Source: FACHB-T130 sp042747725
GTDB lineage: Bacteria > Cyanobacteriota > Cyanobacteriia > Cyanobacteriales > FACHB-T130
Assembly (NCBI RefSeq): GCF_042747725.1
Contig: NZ_JBHZGO010000090.1
Location: 1-64,000 of the forward strand
Direction of reading: 5' to 3'
Length of the DNA: 64,000 nucleotides
In this document: one piece after another, positions 44,496-54,153 of the stretch
Layout: every line of letters starts with the position of its first letter
How positions within the stretch are numbered: the stretch's first letter is position 1
Program-made: the position numbers and the translations under genes
The notes under the pieces: generated by a model
Seen by the model: only the letters and a program-made list of their open reading frames with translations
Told to the model about the DNA's origin: nothing
The model's database searches: none

Positions 44496-46505
44496 GTGCA
44501 AATTCCCCGGCTGCATCCAGACACTATTGAGGAAGTAAAGCAACGGGCTGACATCTACGATGTCATCTCGGAATACGTCTTATTGCGGAAGCAGGGCAAA
44601 GATTTTGTGGGTTTGTGCCCTTTTCATGAAGAAAAAACCCCTAGTTTTAGCGTCAGTCCCAGCAAGCAGATGTATTATTGCTTTGGCTGTCAAGCTGGGG
44701 GAAATGTAATTACATTCCTGAAGGAACACTCTAAGCGCTCCTTGGGCGAAGTCGTGCTGGATTTGGCGCGGCGCTACCAAGTGCCGGTGCAGATGCTGGA
44801 GCCAGAACAGCGACAGGAATTGCAGCGCCAAATTACGCTGCGAGAGCAGCTGTATGAGATTTTGGCAGTGACTGCAAGCTTTTATCAGCACGCGCTGCGG
44901 CAAGCTCAAGGACAGGTGGCTCTAGAGTATTTACGCTCAAAGCGGCAACTCTCTGAAGAAACCATCCAACAATTTCATCTAGGCTATGCACCGGCGGGTT
45001 GGGAAACCCTCTACCGCTACTTGGTGGAACAGAAACACTACCCGGTGCAGTTGGTGGAACAAGCGGGATTGATTGTCCCTCGGAAGTCAGGCGGCGGTTA
45101 TTATGACAGATTCCGCGATCGCTTGACGATCCCGATCCACGACAGCCAAGGGCGCGTCATTGCCTTTGGCGGTAGAACATTGGGGGATGAGCAACCCAAG
45201 TATCTCAACTCCCCCGAAACTGAGTTATTTCATAAAGGCAAAACTTTATTTGCTTTGGATAAAGCCCGTGACGCGATTGGCAAGCAAGATCAAGCCGTCG
45301 TGGTAGAGGGATATTTTGATGCGATCGCTCTCCATGCAGCAGGCATTTCCAACGTCGTCGCTTCTCTTGGCACCGCTCTCAGCTTAGAACAGGTGCGGCT
45401 GTTGCTGCGATACACCGAATCCAAGCAGATTATATTCAACTTCGACGCTGACGCCGCTGGGACAAAAGCAGCTCAACGAGCGATTGGAGAAATTGCCAAT
45501 CTCGCCTACCAAGGACAAGTAAATCTCCGAATTCTCAACCTTCCAGATGGGAAAGATGCCGACGAATTTATCCGCAAAGGCGGCACTCAAACCTATCGGG
45601 AACTGCTGCTCAACGCCCCTCTGTGGCTTGATTGGCAGATTCAGCAAATCTTAGTCGAAAAAAACCTCAAACAGGCAGATCAATTTGGGCAAGTTACGGG
45701 AGAATTGGTGAAGTTACTCAACAACCTCACCAACGACGATCAAATTACTTATTACATCAATCACTGTGCGGAAATCCTTAGTCAGGGCGATTCTCGACGG
45801 GTGGGGTTGCTATCAGATAATCTTCTCAATAAAGTTGTCCGTCACTGGGAAGAACTCCTCAATCAAGATAATTCCCTACAGGTGCCGCTGCTAGTTAATA
45901 ATCTCCTCAAGCAAACTAAGCCCAATCAGAATAAACGTTCCCAGCCGCGCCGTACTGGTAGCAATAATAAACGCCAACAGCCAGTTGTACCTGGTTCTTC
46001 GGAACGCACTCTTTTAGAACGATCAGAAGCTTTACTCCTGCGCTTTTACCTGCATTGCCCCGAATATCGGCAGGCGGTTATTGATGTGCTAGAAGAACGA
46101 GATTTGTTCTTTAGCCTTCCCCATTACCGATTTTTATGGCTAAAAATTTTAGATATACAAAGGCGTCCAGAAGCGTCTAGAGTAGAAGCGCCAGAACTGA
46201 TATCTTTCCTACAAAACTTGTTAATTGAGTTTCCTGGCGATTTGGCTCAGGTATCTCCACTGTTTCATCTTGACGAGAATACACAGCAAGATATTCTCTC
46301 TCCGGAATTGATTAAAGCAGCTGCCGCTTGTATGGAAAGGGTAATGTGTGAAAACATCGCCCGCCGCTTTTTGGAACTATGGAAAAACCCCGATACCTCT
46401 ATCGCTCCTGAAAAACAGGAGTACTATTGCCAGGAATTTTATAAGGCAAAACAGCGGATCAAAGAGCTAGATGGGCAACTGCAATTTTCGTATTTTTATC
46501 GTTAA
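44496..46505 (+). CDS. dnaG: DNA primase
   Basis: A 669-aa primase that synthesises RNA primers for replication. The N-terminal CHC2 zinc finger (CPFHEEKTPSF...YYCFGCQ, about 41-65), RNA-polymerase-like core, and TOPRIM motifs VVVEGYFDAIAL and FNFDADAAGTKAAQRA (about 267-325) are complete. The C-terminal helicase-binding region (about 500-669) is diverged as usual in cyanobacteria, with a Lys/Arg/Gln-rich linker (about 470-495). GTG start. It stands alone, convergent with the DevC-like gene. Confidence 0.95.
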   Translation: MQIPRLHPDTIEEVKQRADIYDVISEYVLLRKQGKDFVGLCPFHEEKTPSFSVSPSKQMYYCFGCQAGGNVITFLKEHSKRSLGEVVLDLARRYQVPVQMLEPEQRQELQRQITLREQLYEILAVTASFYQHALRQAQGQVALEYLRSKRQLSEETIQQFHLGYAPAGWETLYRYLVEQKHYPVQLVEQAGLIVPRKSGGGYYDRFRDRLTIPIHDSQGRVIAFGGRTLGDEQPKYLNSPETELFHKGKTLFALDKARDAIGKQDQAVVVEGYFDAIALHAAGISNVVASLGTALSLEQVRLLLRYTESKQIIFNFDADAAGTKAAQRAIGEIANLAYQGQVNLRILNLPDGKDADEFIRKGGTQTYRELLLNAPLWLDWQIQQILVEKNLKQADQFGQVTGELVKLLNNLTNDDQITYYINHCAEILSQGDSRRVGLLSDNLLNKVVRHWEELLNQDNSLQVPLLVNNLLKQTKPNQNKRSQPRRTGSNNKRQQPVVPGSSERTLLERSEALLLRFYLHCPEYRQAVIDVLEERDLFFSLPHYRFLWLKILDIQRRPEASRVEAPELISFLQNLLIEFPGDLAQVSPLFHLDENTQQDILSPELIKAAAACMERVMCENIARRFLELWKNPDTSIAPEKQEYYCQEFYKAKQRIKELDGQLQFSYFYR

Positions 46506-46682
46506 GTAATTTAGGTTTTGCTCACATCTTGCACCGGGCAGTTGAAACCGCAGTTCGGTTAAAAATAATTGTAGGTTGGGTTGAGGCAACGTTACCCAAC
46601 TACGGGAACTTTGGTGTTTTTCGCTCTAACCGAATCGTATTGGATGGCGTAGCGGCTATTGTCAGCTTAACGATTCTCGGAA

Positions 46683-47927
46683 TTACGCCTTGAAGACGAT
46701 CGCTGGATCGACACGAGTCACCTTTTGAATGGCAAAGATGGCAGAACCGACGCACATGACAACCGTGATCCCAAAGGCAGCGATCGCAGTTGCCGGAGTA
46801 ATTAAAATCATGATTCCCTGACTGGCAAATGTCCAGGCTACCACTCCTAAGCAAAGAACCATACTGGGAATATAGCCTAGAATCGCCATCCACAGCGCCT
46901 GCTCGACGATTGCACAGTAGATAACCCAATCGGACGCGCCCATCGCTTTGAGGGTGCCAAATTCCTTGATGTGATCTGATACTGAGGAGTAGAGGATCTG
47001 ACCGACAACGATCGCCCCAACAATTATACCCACCGCTGCACCAAGACCCAGAAGGAACCCAATTCCAGTTCGCTTTTGCCAGTAAGTCTGAGTCATCTCA
47101 ATCATTTCGGCGCGAGTGTACGCACGGGTATCTGGTAAGGTGGCTTCTAGCTTTTGCTTAAGTGCCTCTAAATCCTGACCCGGCTTGGCTTGAATCAACA
47201 CATAAGTGATGGGATCTGATGCAGCTAACTGTTTGGGTACAGAAGAAGTAGAAGTTGGATCGGGCTTCTCATAAGTGTTGGTACACTGGATTCCCGTCGA
47301 TCCCGATTGCAATCGGCAGGACAAACTAGAAGTCTGACCGGAATTTAAGTAAGCGTTGGCACTCTCCAAAGAGGTAAACATATAAGCATTCGATGCAATT
47401 GAGCGATTTCTTTGTGTGAACCCAACTAACCGCGCCGGTAAAGTACCAACTTCAGCGACATCACCTATCTTTCGTACCTTTAAGGAATCCAGGTTAGTTA
47501 CATCCACCATTACGGTGTAAGGTTCTTTTAGGGCACTCACACTTCCTTGTGTGATATTGGTTGGTACAAACAATTGTCCATTTGGGTTAAATCCGATGAC
47601 TCTCACTGGAGCAATCTCACCTGAGGGGTGACGCCATACGGAACCCCTAGCAATTAGTGCTTCGGCTCGCTCTACGCCTGCCACCTCTTGAGCCAGAACT
47701 ACGTGCGCCTGGGGGATTGGCAGCGTCAGATCAACATACACCATACTCTTTGATGCCACCCAAAGATCGGCTTGGGAATTGTCAATTAATTTAGCAGCGG
47801 AGCGACTAAAGCCATTGAAGATACCAGTTTGAATTGTTACCAGGCTAACAGCAAACATAATCCCTGCCTGAGCCACAAGTAAGCGAGGAATGTCTTCGAG
47901 CAAGTGCTTCCGAGCCAGTGAAACCAT
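46683..47927 (-). CDS. DevC-like ABC transporter permease
   Basis: A 414-aa permease of the FtsX/MacB type closest to DevC. Helix 1 is near residues 15-40, a large periplasmic domain spans about 45-285, and three C-terminal helices (about 292-405) include FLLGLGAAVGIIVGAIVVGQILYSSVSDHIKEFGTLKAMGA in part. DevC acts with DevA and the fusion protein DevB to export glycolipids (heterocyst envelope) through TolC. Here the ATPase gene is divergent (47988), and no DevB/HlyD gene is next to it. The substrate may be a lipid. Confidence 0.87.
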   Translation of the reverse strand: MVSLARKHLLEDIPRLLVAQAGIMFAVSLVTIQTGIFNGFSRSAAKLIDNSQADLWVASKSMVYVDLTLPIPQAHVVLAQEVAGVERAEALIARGSVWRHPSGEIAPVRVIGFNPNGQLFVPTNITQGSVSALKEPYTVMVDVTNLDSLKVRKIGDVAEVGTLPARLVGFTQRNRSIASNAYMFTSLESANAYLNSGQTSSLSCRLQSGSTGIQCTNTYEKPDPTSTSSVPKQLAASDPITYVLIQAKPGQDLEALKQKLEATLPDTRAYTRAEMIEMTQTYWQKRTGIGFLLGLGAAVGIIVGAIVVGQILYSSVSDHIKEFGTLKAMGASDWVIYCAIVEQALWMAILGYIPSMVLCLGVVAWTFASQGIMILITPATAIAAFGITVVMCVGSAIFAIQKVTRVDPAIVFKA

Positions 47928-47987
47928 AGGAAAAAATTTATGATTACGTGCAAACTTGACAAAAAGTTAGGCTAAAAACTTAAACGG

Positions 47988-48749
47988 ATGAGTGCTTTTG
48001 AAATTAACTCTACTGTGTTTAAAAAGAGCCGGAGCCAGGATGATTCTACCTCAAGAGATTTTAATAATCGTCAAATGGGAGCCATTATTGCCAAAGGGGT
48101 AGAGATGGCATTCCCATCAGGACGACAGTTCTATCAAGTTCTTAAAGGGATTGACTTAGAAATCCCTAGGGGCGATATCCAACTATTGATGGGGCCTTCT
48201 GGATCGGGAAAAACCACTCTGCTGTCAATCTTAGCTGGACTGCTGACACCATCTGCTGGAAACGTGTACTTACTCGGAGACGAGATTACAGGAATGTCTA
48301 GGGCAAAGCTAGCACGGTTCCGACTCGAAAATATCGGCTTTATTTTTCAGGGTTTCAACTTGTTTGGGGCACTGACAGCATCTGAAAATATTGAAATCGT
48401 GCTGAATGTTAAAGGCATTCGGGATAGGCTAGCGCGACAGCAAGCAAAAGTTTTGTTGGAACAGGTGGGATTAGGGGATAAAGCGAATCAGAAGCCGGGT
48501 GATTTGTCCGGGGGACAAAAACAGCGGGTAGCGATCGCTCGGGCTTTAGCAGGTCATCCTCAATTGATTATGGCAGATGAGCCAACCGCTGCCTTAGACT
48601 CCCATAGTGGGCATACCGTGATTGAGTTACTGCGTCAGTTAGCAAAAGAAGGCGGCTGCACGGTGCTGATGGTGACGCACGATCCTCGGATTGTAGATGT
48701 AGCCGACCGAGTCGCTTATCTTGAAGATGGGGTTCTCCAGAAAGAATAG
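47988..48749 (+). CDS. DevA-like ABC transporter ATP-binding protein
   Basis: A 253-aa ATPase of the LolD/MacB/DevA group. Walker A GPSGSGKTT (about 70-78), Q-loop FIFQGFNLFG, signature LSGGQKQRVAIARAL and Walker B LIMADEPTAALDS are intact. The first 29 residues are polar and weakly conserved; ATG 48075 (MGAIIAKGVEM) is an alternative start. It is divergent from the DevC-like permease, separated by 60 bp, so both are probably controlled by one promoter region. It ends 8 bp before the convergent epimerase gene. Confidence 0.9.
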   Translation: MSAFEINSTVFKKSRSQDDSTSRDFNNRQMGAIIAKGVEMAFPSGRQFYQVLKGIDLEIPRGDIQLLMGPSGSGKTTLLSILAGLLTPSAGNVYLLGDEITGMSRAKLARFRLENIGFIFQGFNLFGALTASENIEIVLNVKGIRDRLARQQAKVLLEQVGLGDKANQKPGDLSGGQKQRVAIARALAGHPQLIMADEPTAALDSHSGHTVIELLRQLAKEGGCTVLMVTHDPRIVDVADRVAYLEDGVLQKE

Positions 48750-48757
48750 TGCCACGT

Positions 48758-49729
48758 TCACGATGCTGCTTGCATGATTCGGACAATCTCACGCAATGTT
48801 TCTGATACTGAGCGGGGATGCCAACCGAGTTCCTGAAAGGCTTTGGTGGCATCCACCCGGACGCAGCGGTCGTAAATATAATGAACGCGCTCCCGGCTGA
48901 GGGGTGGCTGCCATTTGAGAAGGCGTCCGACTGGATCGAGTAAGTTTCCCAAAAGTCTCACGACTGGCTTAGGAGCTTCGGCAGGGACGGGAATGTTGGT
49001 TTCCTGGCTGAAAATCTCAAACATTTCGCGGGTAGTCAGCTCACCGGCAGAAATAATGTAGTGTTCTCCAGATTTGCTTTTTTTTGCTGCCAGAATCATC
49101 GCCGCAGCTAAGTCGTCCACATGGACAATGCCGGTAATGCGATCGCCTCCTGCCCACAGCTTTAGCCGTCCTTTGAGAAATTGCTGCATCGCGGGGCCAA
49201 AATGGGGATCGTCAGCCCCAAAAATCCCGGAAGGCAGAAGACTAACCACCGGAAGCCCTTGCGCCGCAAATCGATCCACCCATTCTTGCGCTTGGTATTT
49301 AGTGCGATCGTAGGCTGAGGAAAAGTTAGTTTGTGTCCGTTTAAAAGTTTCATCTACAAGTTTGCCCCCGGTATCGCCAAACACGCCAATAGTGCTGCAA
49401 TAGACCACTTTGGAGACACCAGCGGCTTGGGCAATTTCTAACACCGAGCGGGTTCCTTCCACATTCACCCGCTCCATTTCTGCCTCATTGACGATGCCCA
49501 GTTCTACATAGGCAGCAGTGTGAAAAACTGTATCTACCCCAGTCATTGCCGTTCGCAAGGCATCTCTATCGGTGATATCTCCGTAAACCAACTGGACGTT
49601 GCAATTAGAAAGACGCGCTAGATTGCTTGACTTTCGGACTAGACCCACCACAAAGTCGCCCTGCTGCTCTAAAGCCCGCACTAAGTGAGAACCTGTAAAT
49701 CCGCCCGCTCCAGTAACTAGCGCCTTCAT
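48758..49729 (-). CDS. NAD(P)-dependent extended SDR (epimerase/ketoreductase, CerR-like candidate)
   Basis: A 323-aa extended short-chain dehydrogenase. Rossmann motif GAGGFTG (7-13), active-site Ser/Thr in CSTIGVFG (111-118) and Y140/K144 in YDRTK. Such proteins act as sugar epimerases, but in bacterial sphingolipid operons a similar extended SDR (CerR) reduces 3-ketosphinganine. The start overlaps the stop of the GNAT-type acyltransferase gene (ATGA), so the two products probably work in one pathway. The CerR-like role is inferred from context; a hopanoid-associated HpnA-like epimerase is the main alternative. Confidence 0.8.
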   Translation of the reverse strand: MKALVTGAGGFTGSHLVRALEQQGDFVVGLVRKSSNLARLSNCNVQLVYGDITDRDALRTAMTGVDTVFHTAAYVELGIVNEAEMERVNVEGTRSVLEIAQAAGVSKVVYCSTIGVFGDTGGKLVDETFKRTQTNFSSAYDRTKYQAQEWVDRFAAQGLPVVSLLPSGIFGADDPHFGPAMQQFLKGRLKLWAGGDRITGIVHVDDLAAAMILAAKKSKSGEHYIISAGELTTREMFEIFSQETNIPVPAEAPKPVVRLLGNLLDPVGRLLKWQPPLSRERVHYIYDRCVRVDATKAFQELGWHPRSVSETLREIVRIMQAAS

Positions 49730-50877
49730 AATGCTTTTTCGTAAATGCGGTAAGTTTTATAAATCTTGCCCCCCGATGCTTCAATTAGCTTGCGGGAGGG
49801 AAAATTATCTTCATAGACCCAGGAAAGTTCAGCTCGTTTATAGGGTTTGCCCTTTTGAATTCCACCTTGCATTCCCAAATAAATTAAGGCGAGAGGTACC
49901 ATTTTTCGGCGATACTCCGGCAGGGAACAAATGGCAATTACTCGTCCTCGATCAATTTGACGGCGATACCAAAGAAACTTAAGAATTCCTAGCCAGTCTA
50001 GCTTACCGTTGACGTGTTTTAGGGGAATATTATAGTCTGGTAATCCCATCCAAAAGCCAATCATTTCACCGTTATATTCGGCAATTGGGAAGACATCCGG
50101 ATCTACTAAACTCTGTAGTTCCTTCGCTTCTTCTAAAAATTCTTCCTCGCTGCGCGGTGTTGAACTCCAGTTATTGGCGAAAGCGCGGTTAAAAAGGTGA
50201 TAGAGGCTGATGCAATCTTGCTCAAATTCTTTTCCCTTAGTTCTTAACGGACGAAAGGTAACACCAGATTTACAAGCAATCCGATAAGCTTTCTCAAATT
50301 CTGTTGGTAAGGGTTTATCTAAAGAAAAATTATAGGCGTAAGCATCCTTGGCTTTATGCCAGCCATCTTTCTCTATAAACTCTGGATAGTAGGACAGATT
50401 GTAGGGCATCATCACCATCGGTGGCGAGTCAAATCCGTCTACTAAAAACAAACAATTATTGTGAGTTGAGAGATCGATAGGACCCCTAGCAACCGTCATG
50501 CCTTGCTCCCGCAACCAGTTGCAGGCAGTATCTAATAAGGATTGAGCGATCGCAAAATCTTGCACGCACTCAAAAAAACCGAACAAACCAACATTTTGCC
50601 CTTCTCGCTCAATTAACCGATGATTCACTGCGGCAACAATGCGCCCTAACGCCTGAGAATTGTTTGCTCCTTCAGATATGGCAATAAACTGTTGTAACTT
50701 CCCATATTGAAAGAACGGATTACTGGCAGTGAACTGCTTGGCAATACTGCTCCGAATCGGCGCTACCCAGTGAGGATCGTTCGCATAAACCCGCTCCGGA
50801 ACATCCAGAAACATTTTGGTTTCTGCTGGAGTTGTTACCGCCCGGATTTGAACCTTTGCTGTTTGATCTATCACCAT
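49726..50877 (-). CDS. GNAT-fold N-acyltransferase-like protein (candidate ceramide-synthase type)
   Basis: A 383-aa soluble protein with GNAT-type sequence in two parts. Characteristic blocks are DVPERVYANDPHWVAPI (about 25-41), GLFGFFECVQDFAIAQSLL, the glycine-proline turn ARGPIDLSTHNNCLFLVDGFD and MMPYNLSYYPEF (about 130-168). This pattern is shared by a family that, as I recall, includes the bacterial ceramide synthase bCerS, which N-acylates a sphingoid base. It is translationally coupled to an extended SDR and shares a strand with an AONS/SPT-like gene. The acyl acceptor is not readable from sequence. ATG start with GAGTA upstream. Confidence 0.72.
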   Translation of the reverse strand: MVIDQTAKVQIRAVTTPAETKMFLDVPERVYANDPHWVAPIRSSIAKQFTASNPFFQYGKLQQFIAISEGANNSQALGRIVAAVNHRLIEREGQNVGLFGFFECVQDFAIAQSLLDTACNWLREQGMTVARGPIDLSTHNNCLFLVDGFDSPPMVMMPYNLSYYPEFIEKDGWHKAKDAYAYNFSLDKPLPTEFEKAYRIACKSGVTFRPLRTKGKEFEQDCISLYHLFNRAFANNWSSTPRSEEEFLEEAKELQSLVDPDVFPIAEYNGEMIGFWMGLPDYNIPLKHVNGKLDWLGILKFLWYRRQIDRGRVIAICSLPEYRRKMVPLALIYLGMQGGIQKGKPYKRAELSWVYEDNFPSRKLIEASGGKIYKTYRIYEKAL

Positions 50878-50962
50878 TACTCTAGTTGTAAAAGTGTCTA
50901 ATGAAACAACTTTATCTTAGTCCTCCGAATTCATTCATAAAGTCAATCCAAAATTGAATGGC

Positions 50963-52540
50963 TCAACTTGCCAGAACCTTTTCCTGAGTCGTTTCTGTTG
51001 CCTTATTAGCTAGGTATTGGGTAAGTTGGGCTTCGATTTCGTCGCGCACAATTTGACGGTACTCGATGAAATGCTCAATATGGGCGCAATTAATCAAATA
51101 AGACTCAAATACACCCGGATTGTGCTTGATGATTGAGAACATCTGACGCCAGAACTGGAAGCGTGTATTGCGCTTCAGCCCCTGTCGCCAACAAATGATC
51201 AACAATGCCCGGATATCGCTTAATCCCGGCATTCGGAACTTCTTTTTGTGAGGCGTCGGCTTCATCTCTAGGAAGTGCCGATAGACTCGTGCCAGATAGC
51301 GAGTTGGTTCATACAGTTCCCAGAAGCAACTGACGTATTCACGAGCCAATTCTTCTAAAGGACGACTGGGGATAAAATTGGTAAGTGTTGTCTGGTGGAT
51401 ATTCGCCTCTTCAGTCCCCTCCAGCAGACGACCCTCTTTCTGGAGTCGATACCACAGTGCCGTATTCGGCAAAGCCTGAAGCATACTGAACAGTGCTTGA
51501 GGAATTGCAGTCGCTTCCACAAAATCAATGATGCGACGACCTGCCCCTGCCTTTTCACCATCGAAGCCAATGATGAAACCAGCCATCACGCGCAAACCCA
51601 CCCGATTGATTTTCTGAACCGATTCCATCAGCGAACTGCGCGTATTTTGGAATTTCTGAGTGAGTTTCAGACTATCTGTGTCTGGTGTTTCGATGCCCAA
51701 AAACACTGCACTGAAGTTGGCAGCGACCATCAAATCCAGCAGTTCCTCATCCTGTGCTAAGTCCACCGAGGCTTCAGTCGAGAGACGGAAGGGGTAGCCG
51801 CGAGCTGCCATCCAGGGACCGAGTTCGCGCAGTAAGAGCTTGACGTTGCGCTTGTTGCCGATGAAGTTGTCATCAACCACAAAAATGGAGCGCCGCCAGC
51901 CCAAGTCATAGAGAGCTTGCAACTCAGCGAGCAGTTGTGCGGGTGTTTTAGTGCGTGGCTTGCGCCCATAGAGGACAATGATGTCGCAGAACTCGCACTG
52001 AAACGGGCAACCCCGCGAAAACTGCACCGACATATCGTTGTAGGCTGTGAGATCCAGCAGGTCGAATCTGGGAATGGGTGTGTTAGTGACATCGGGCTTT
52101 TCGTCATTGGCACGAAATATCCCCTCTGTTTCACCCCGCTCTAGAGCCTCGACTAAAAGCGGCAGGGTAATCTCGCCTTCATCTAACACCAGAAAATCCA
52201 CTCCGGCTTCCTGTGCCGCCTTCGGAACTGAGGTAACGTAGGGACCACCTACCGCCACCAATTTGCCGCGCTGCTTCGCTTCGCGGATCAGGTGCAGCAT
52301 ATCTGGTTTCTGGACAATCATCCCTGAGATGATGACTAGGTCTGCCCAAGCCCAGTCTGCTTCAGTCTCAAATTGAACATTGCGGTCTACTAAGCGGAAC
52401 TCCCAAGTTTGGGGCAAAATCGCTGCGACTGTAATCATCCCCAGCGGGGGAAGCGACACCTTGCGTCCGATTAGTTCCAGCGCTTTGTCAAAAGACCAGA
52501 ACGATTTGGGAAATTGTGGATAGAGGAGCAGTACACGCAT
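50963..52540 (-). CDS. B12-binding radical SAM protein (DUF4070 type)
   Basis: A 525-aa protein: an N-terminal cobalamin-binding Rossmann domain (about 1-140), the radical SAM 4Fe-4S motif CPFQCEFC (C178, C182, C185), TIM-barrel core and a C-terminal helical DUF4070 region (about 385-525). This class includes methyltransferases such as the hopanoid C-2 methylase HpnP and many uncharacterised cyanobacterial enzymes; the N-terminus MRVLLLYPQFPKSFWSF is typical of the latter. GGAG 6 bases before ATG 52540 decides the start. It may methylate the product of this lipid-like cluster. Confidence 0.85.
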   Translation of the reverse strand: MRVLLLYPQFPKSFWSFDKALELIGRKVSLPPLGMITVAAILPQTWEFRLVDRNVQFETEADWAWADLVIISGMIVQKPDMLHLIREAKQRGKLVAVGGPYVTSVPKAAQEAGVDFLVLDEGEITLPLLVEALERGETEGIFRANDEKPDVTNTPIPRFDLLDLTAYNDMSVQFSRGCPFQCEFCDIIVLYGRKPRTKTPAQLLAELQALYDLGWRRSIFVVDDNFIGNKRNVKLLLRELGPWMAARGYPFRLSTEASVDLAQDEELLDLMVAANFSAVFLGIETPDTDSLKLTQKFQNTRSSLMESVQKINRVGLRVMAGFIIGFDGEKAGAGRRIIDFVEATAIPQALFSMLQALPNTALWYRLQKEGRLLEGTEEANIHQTTLTNFIPSRPLEELAREYVSCFWELYEPTRYLARVYRHFLEMKPTPHKKKFRMPGLSDIRALLIICWRQGLKRNTRFQFWRQMFSIIKHNPGVFESYLINCAHIEHFIEYRQIVRDEIEAQLTQYLANKATETTQEKVLAS

Positions 52541-52612
52541 CACGCACTCCAAAAAGGGGGTTAAGCAAACAGCTAGTCTTACTGCAAAAGTGTCAGGTTA
52601 AGCCTGATATTG

Positions 52613-53893
52613 CTATGCACTAATGGTTGGTTGATACAACAAGTCCCGAATGGCTACCATCGCTGCCACCAGACGATCCATTTCCTCGTGAGTGTGGAGG
52701 GCGTTGACGGTAATGCGTAGGCGGGGTTTGGCAATAAACCAAATCGGAGATACCCAAAAACCGCGATCTTGCAAAAGTTGTCTGCCAAAGGCTTTGGGAT
52801 TAATCTCCGACGGTAAAATGACTGGGACAACATTTGTCTCGCCAATCGCGACAAAATCATTTTCAGCTAAGCGCGATCGCATATACCGCGTATTTTCCTG
52901 AAGCTTTTGGACTCGTTCTGGCTGTTGGCGAACCAAACGGATGCTTTCTAAGGCAGCAGCTGTGGTTGGTGGCGGTAAAGATATGGTTCCAATTGAGGTG
53001 GGAGAAACATTCAGAAGCGGTTTTAGCTCGGCGACATGGCTGCTAATGGCGGCTCCGGCTGAGGCGGCAAACTTAGAGAAAGTCGTCATAATCAGCGGCA
53101 CGACGCCCCGCTCAATCGCATAACTGGGCAAAATGCCAAAATGCTCGTAGATCCCTCTTCCAGTTGCTCCAATGGCACCACTGGCATGAGCCTCATCCAT
53201 CACTAGCACGCTACCCTCGTATTTTTGCAGGACATTTATCATGTCGGGCAGCGGCGCGATATCCCCATCCATTGAGAATACGGCATCGGATACAACCAGA
53301 ATGCGATCGCCGGGGCGGGCATACCGATGCAGTTTCCGCGCCAAATCCTCTATATCACAATGGCGGTAAGCTTTTACACGGGTGCGGGGGCTATTGCCAA
53401 AAACTTTTCCGGAACGAGTCCCGGCATTGACGACGGCTGAGACAATGCAGCCATGATTGAGGACATCGGTGAGAATCAAAGTTTCGCGGGTGTTCTGAAA
53501 TCCTGGCACGGGAATTGCCAAGTGACAGAAGGCATCCATTAAGGCTTGCATCGCCATCCAAGCGTTCAGAAATAGCTGGGTGTGGGGGAGATGCTTAAAG
53601 GCTGAAATCTCGTCCTCTAGCTGTCGGTGCAGATCGATTCGACCGCTCAAGACTGAGCAGGAGCTGTTCGACGTTCCGTATTTCAGGATGGCGTCAATCG
53701 CAGCTTGCTTAACGGCTTCTTCGTGAACTAACCCTAAGACATCATTGGTGCAGAAGCTGAGAACGGTTTGACGCTCACCCGTCCTCGTGTCTTCAATTTC
53801 GACTATATTCCCCTGCTTCTGATGACAGATATACTCCTCAGGGTCAAGTCCGCTCTCGTACCAGTGCTGGACATATTCTTTGACAATTTGCAT
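52613..53893 (-). CDS. Alpha-oxoamine synthase (SPT/AONS-like, PLP-dependent)
   Basis: A 426-aa PLP enzyme of the alpha-oxoamine synthase family, which condenses an amino acid with an acyl-CoA or acyl-ACP with loss of CO2. Visible residues are His148 in LNHGCIVSAV, the DEAHASG motif (233-239) and Schiff-base K274 in TTFSKFAAS, a sequence closer to serine palmitoyltransferase (TFSKSF) than to biotin BioF or KBL. The N-terminal 35 residues resemble the SPT extension. GGAG lies 6-10 bases before the ATG. It is followed by a radical SAM gene and preceded by a Rieske gene; no bio genes are near, so a lipid long-chain-base role is likelier. Confidence 0.85.
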   Translation of the reverse strand: MQIVKEYVQHWYESGLDPEEYICHQKQGNIVEIEDTRTGERQTVLSFCTNDVLGLVHEEAVKQAAIDAILKYGTSNSSCSVLSGRIDLHRQLEDEISAFKHLPHTQLFLNAWMAMQALMDAFCHLAIPVPGFQNTRETLILTDVLNHGCIVSAVVNAGTRSGKVFGNSPRTRVKAYRHCDIEDLARKLHRYARPGDRILVVSDAVFSMDGDIAPLPDMINVLQKYEGSVLVMDEAHASGAIGATGRGIYEHFGILPSYAIERGVVPLIMTTFSKFAASAGAAISSHVAELKPLLNVSPTSIGTISLPPPTTAAALESIRLVRQQPERVQKLQENTRYMRSRLAENDFVAIGETNVVPVILPSEINPKAFGRQLLQDRGFWVSPIWFIAKPRLRITVNALHTHEEMDRLVAAMVAIRDLLYQPTISA

Positions 53894-54153
53894 TCTTTGA
53901 CTCCTCTCAGCTTTTACCAGATAAGCGATCGCCTCTGGCTCAACAGTATATTTGCCAGACTCGGTTTCTGCTATCCAGGTCTCACGAAACGCCCGAAGGA
54001 AGAAGACCTAATAGTGTTTATTAATACATTGCTCCAGCTCACTTGGGAGCCGCAACCCTGAGAAAGGGCTAGAGAATACGCCGCTGCTAAGAGAGTTGCC
54101 TTCATCCGATTGAATTTTCTTGGGTTAGTTCATCTGGCTCTCTTGCGATCGCC

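Noticed and set aside
52613..53893. Biotin synthesis enzyme BioF
   Set aside because: No other bio genes are nearby, and the PLP-lysine region (TTFSKFAAS) is more like serine palmitoyltransferase.
53768..54061. 97-codon plus-strand ORF over the AONS start
   Set aside because: It overlaps the well-supported AONS 5' end and has no family features.
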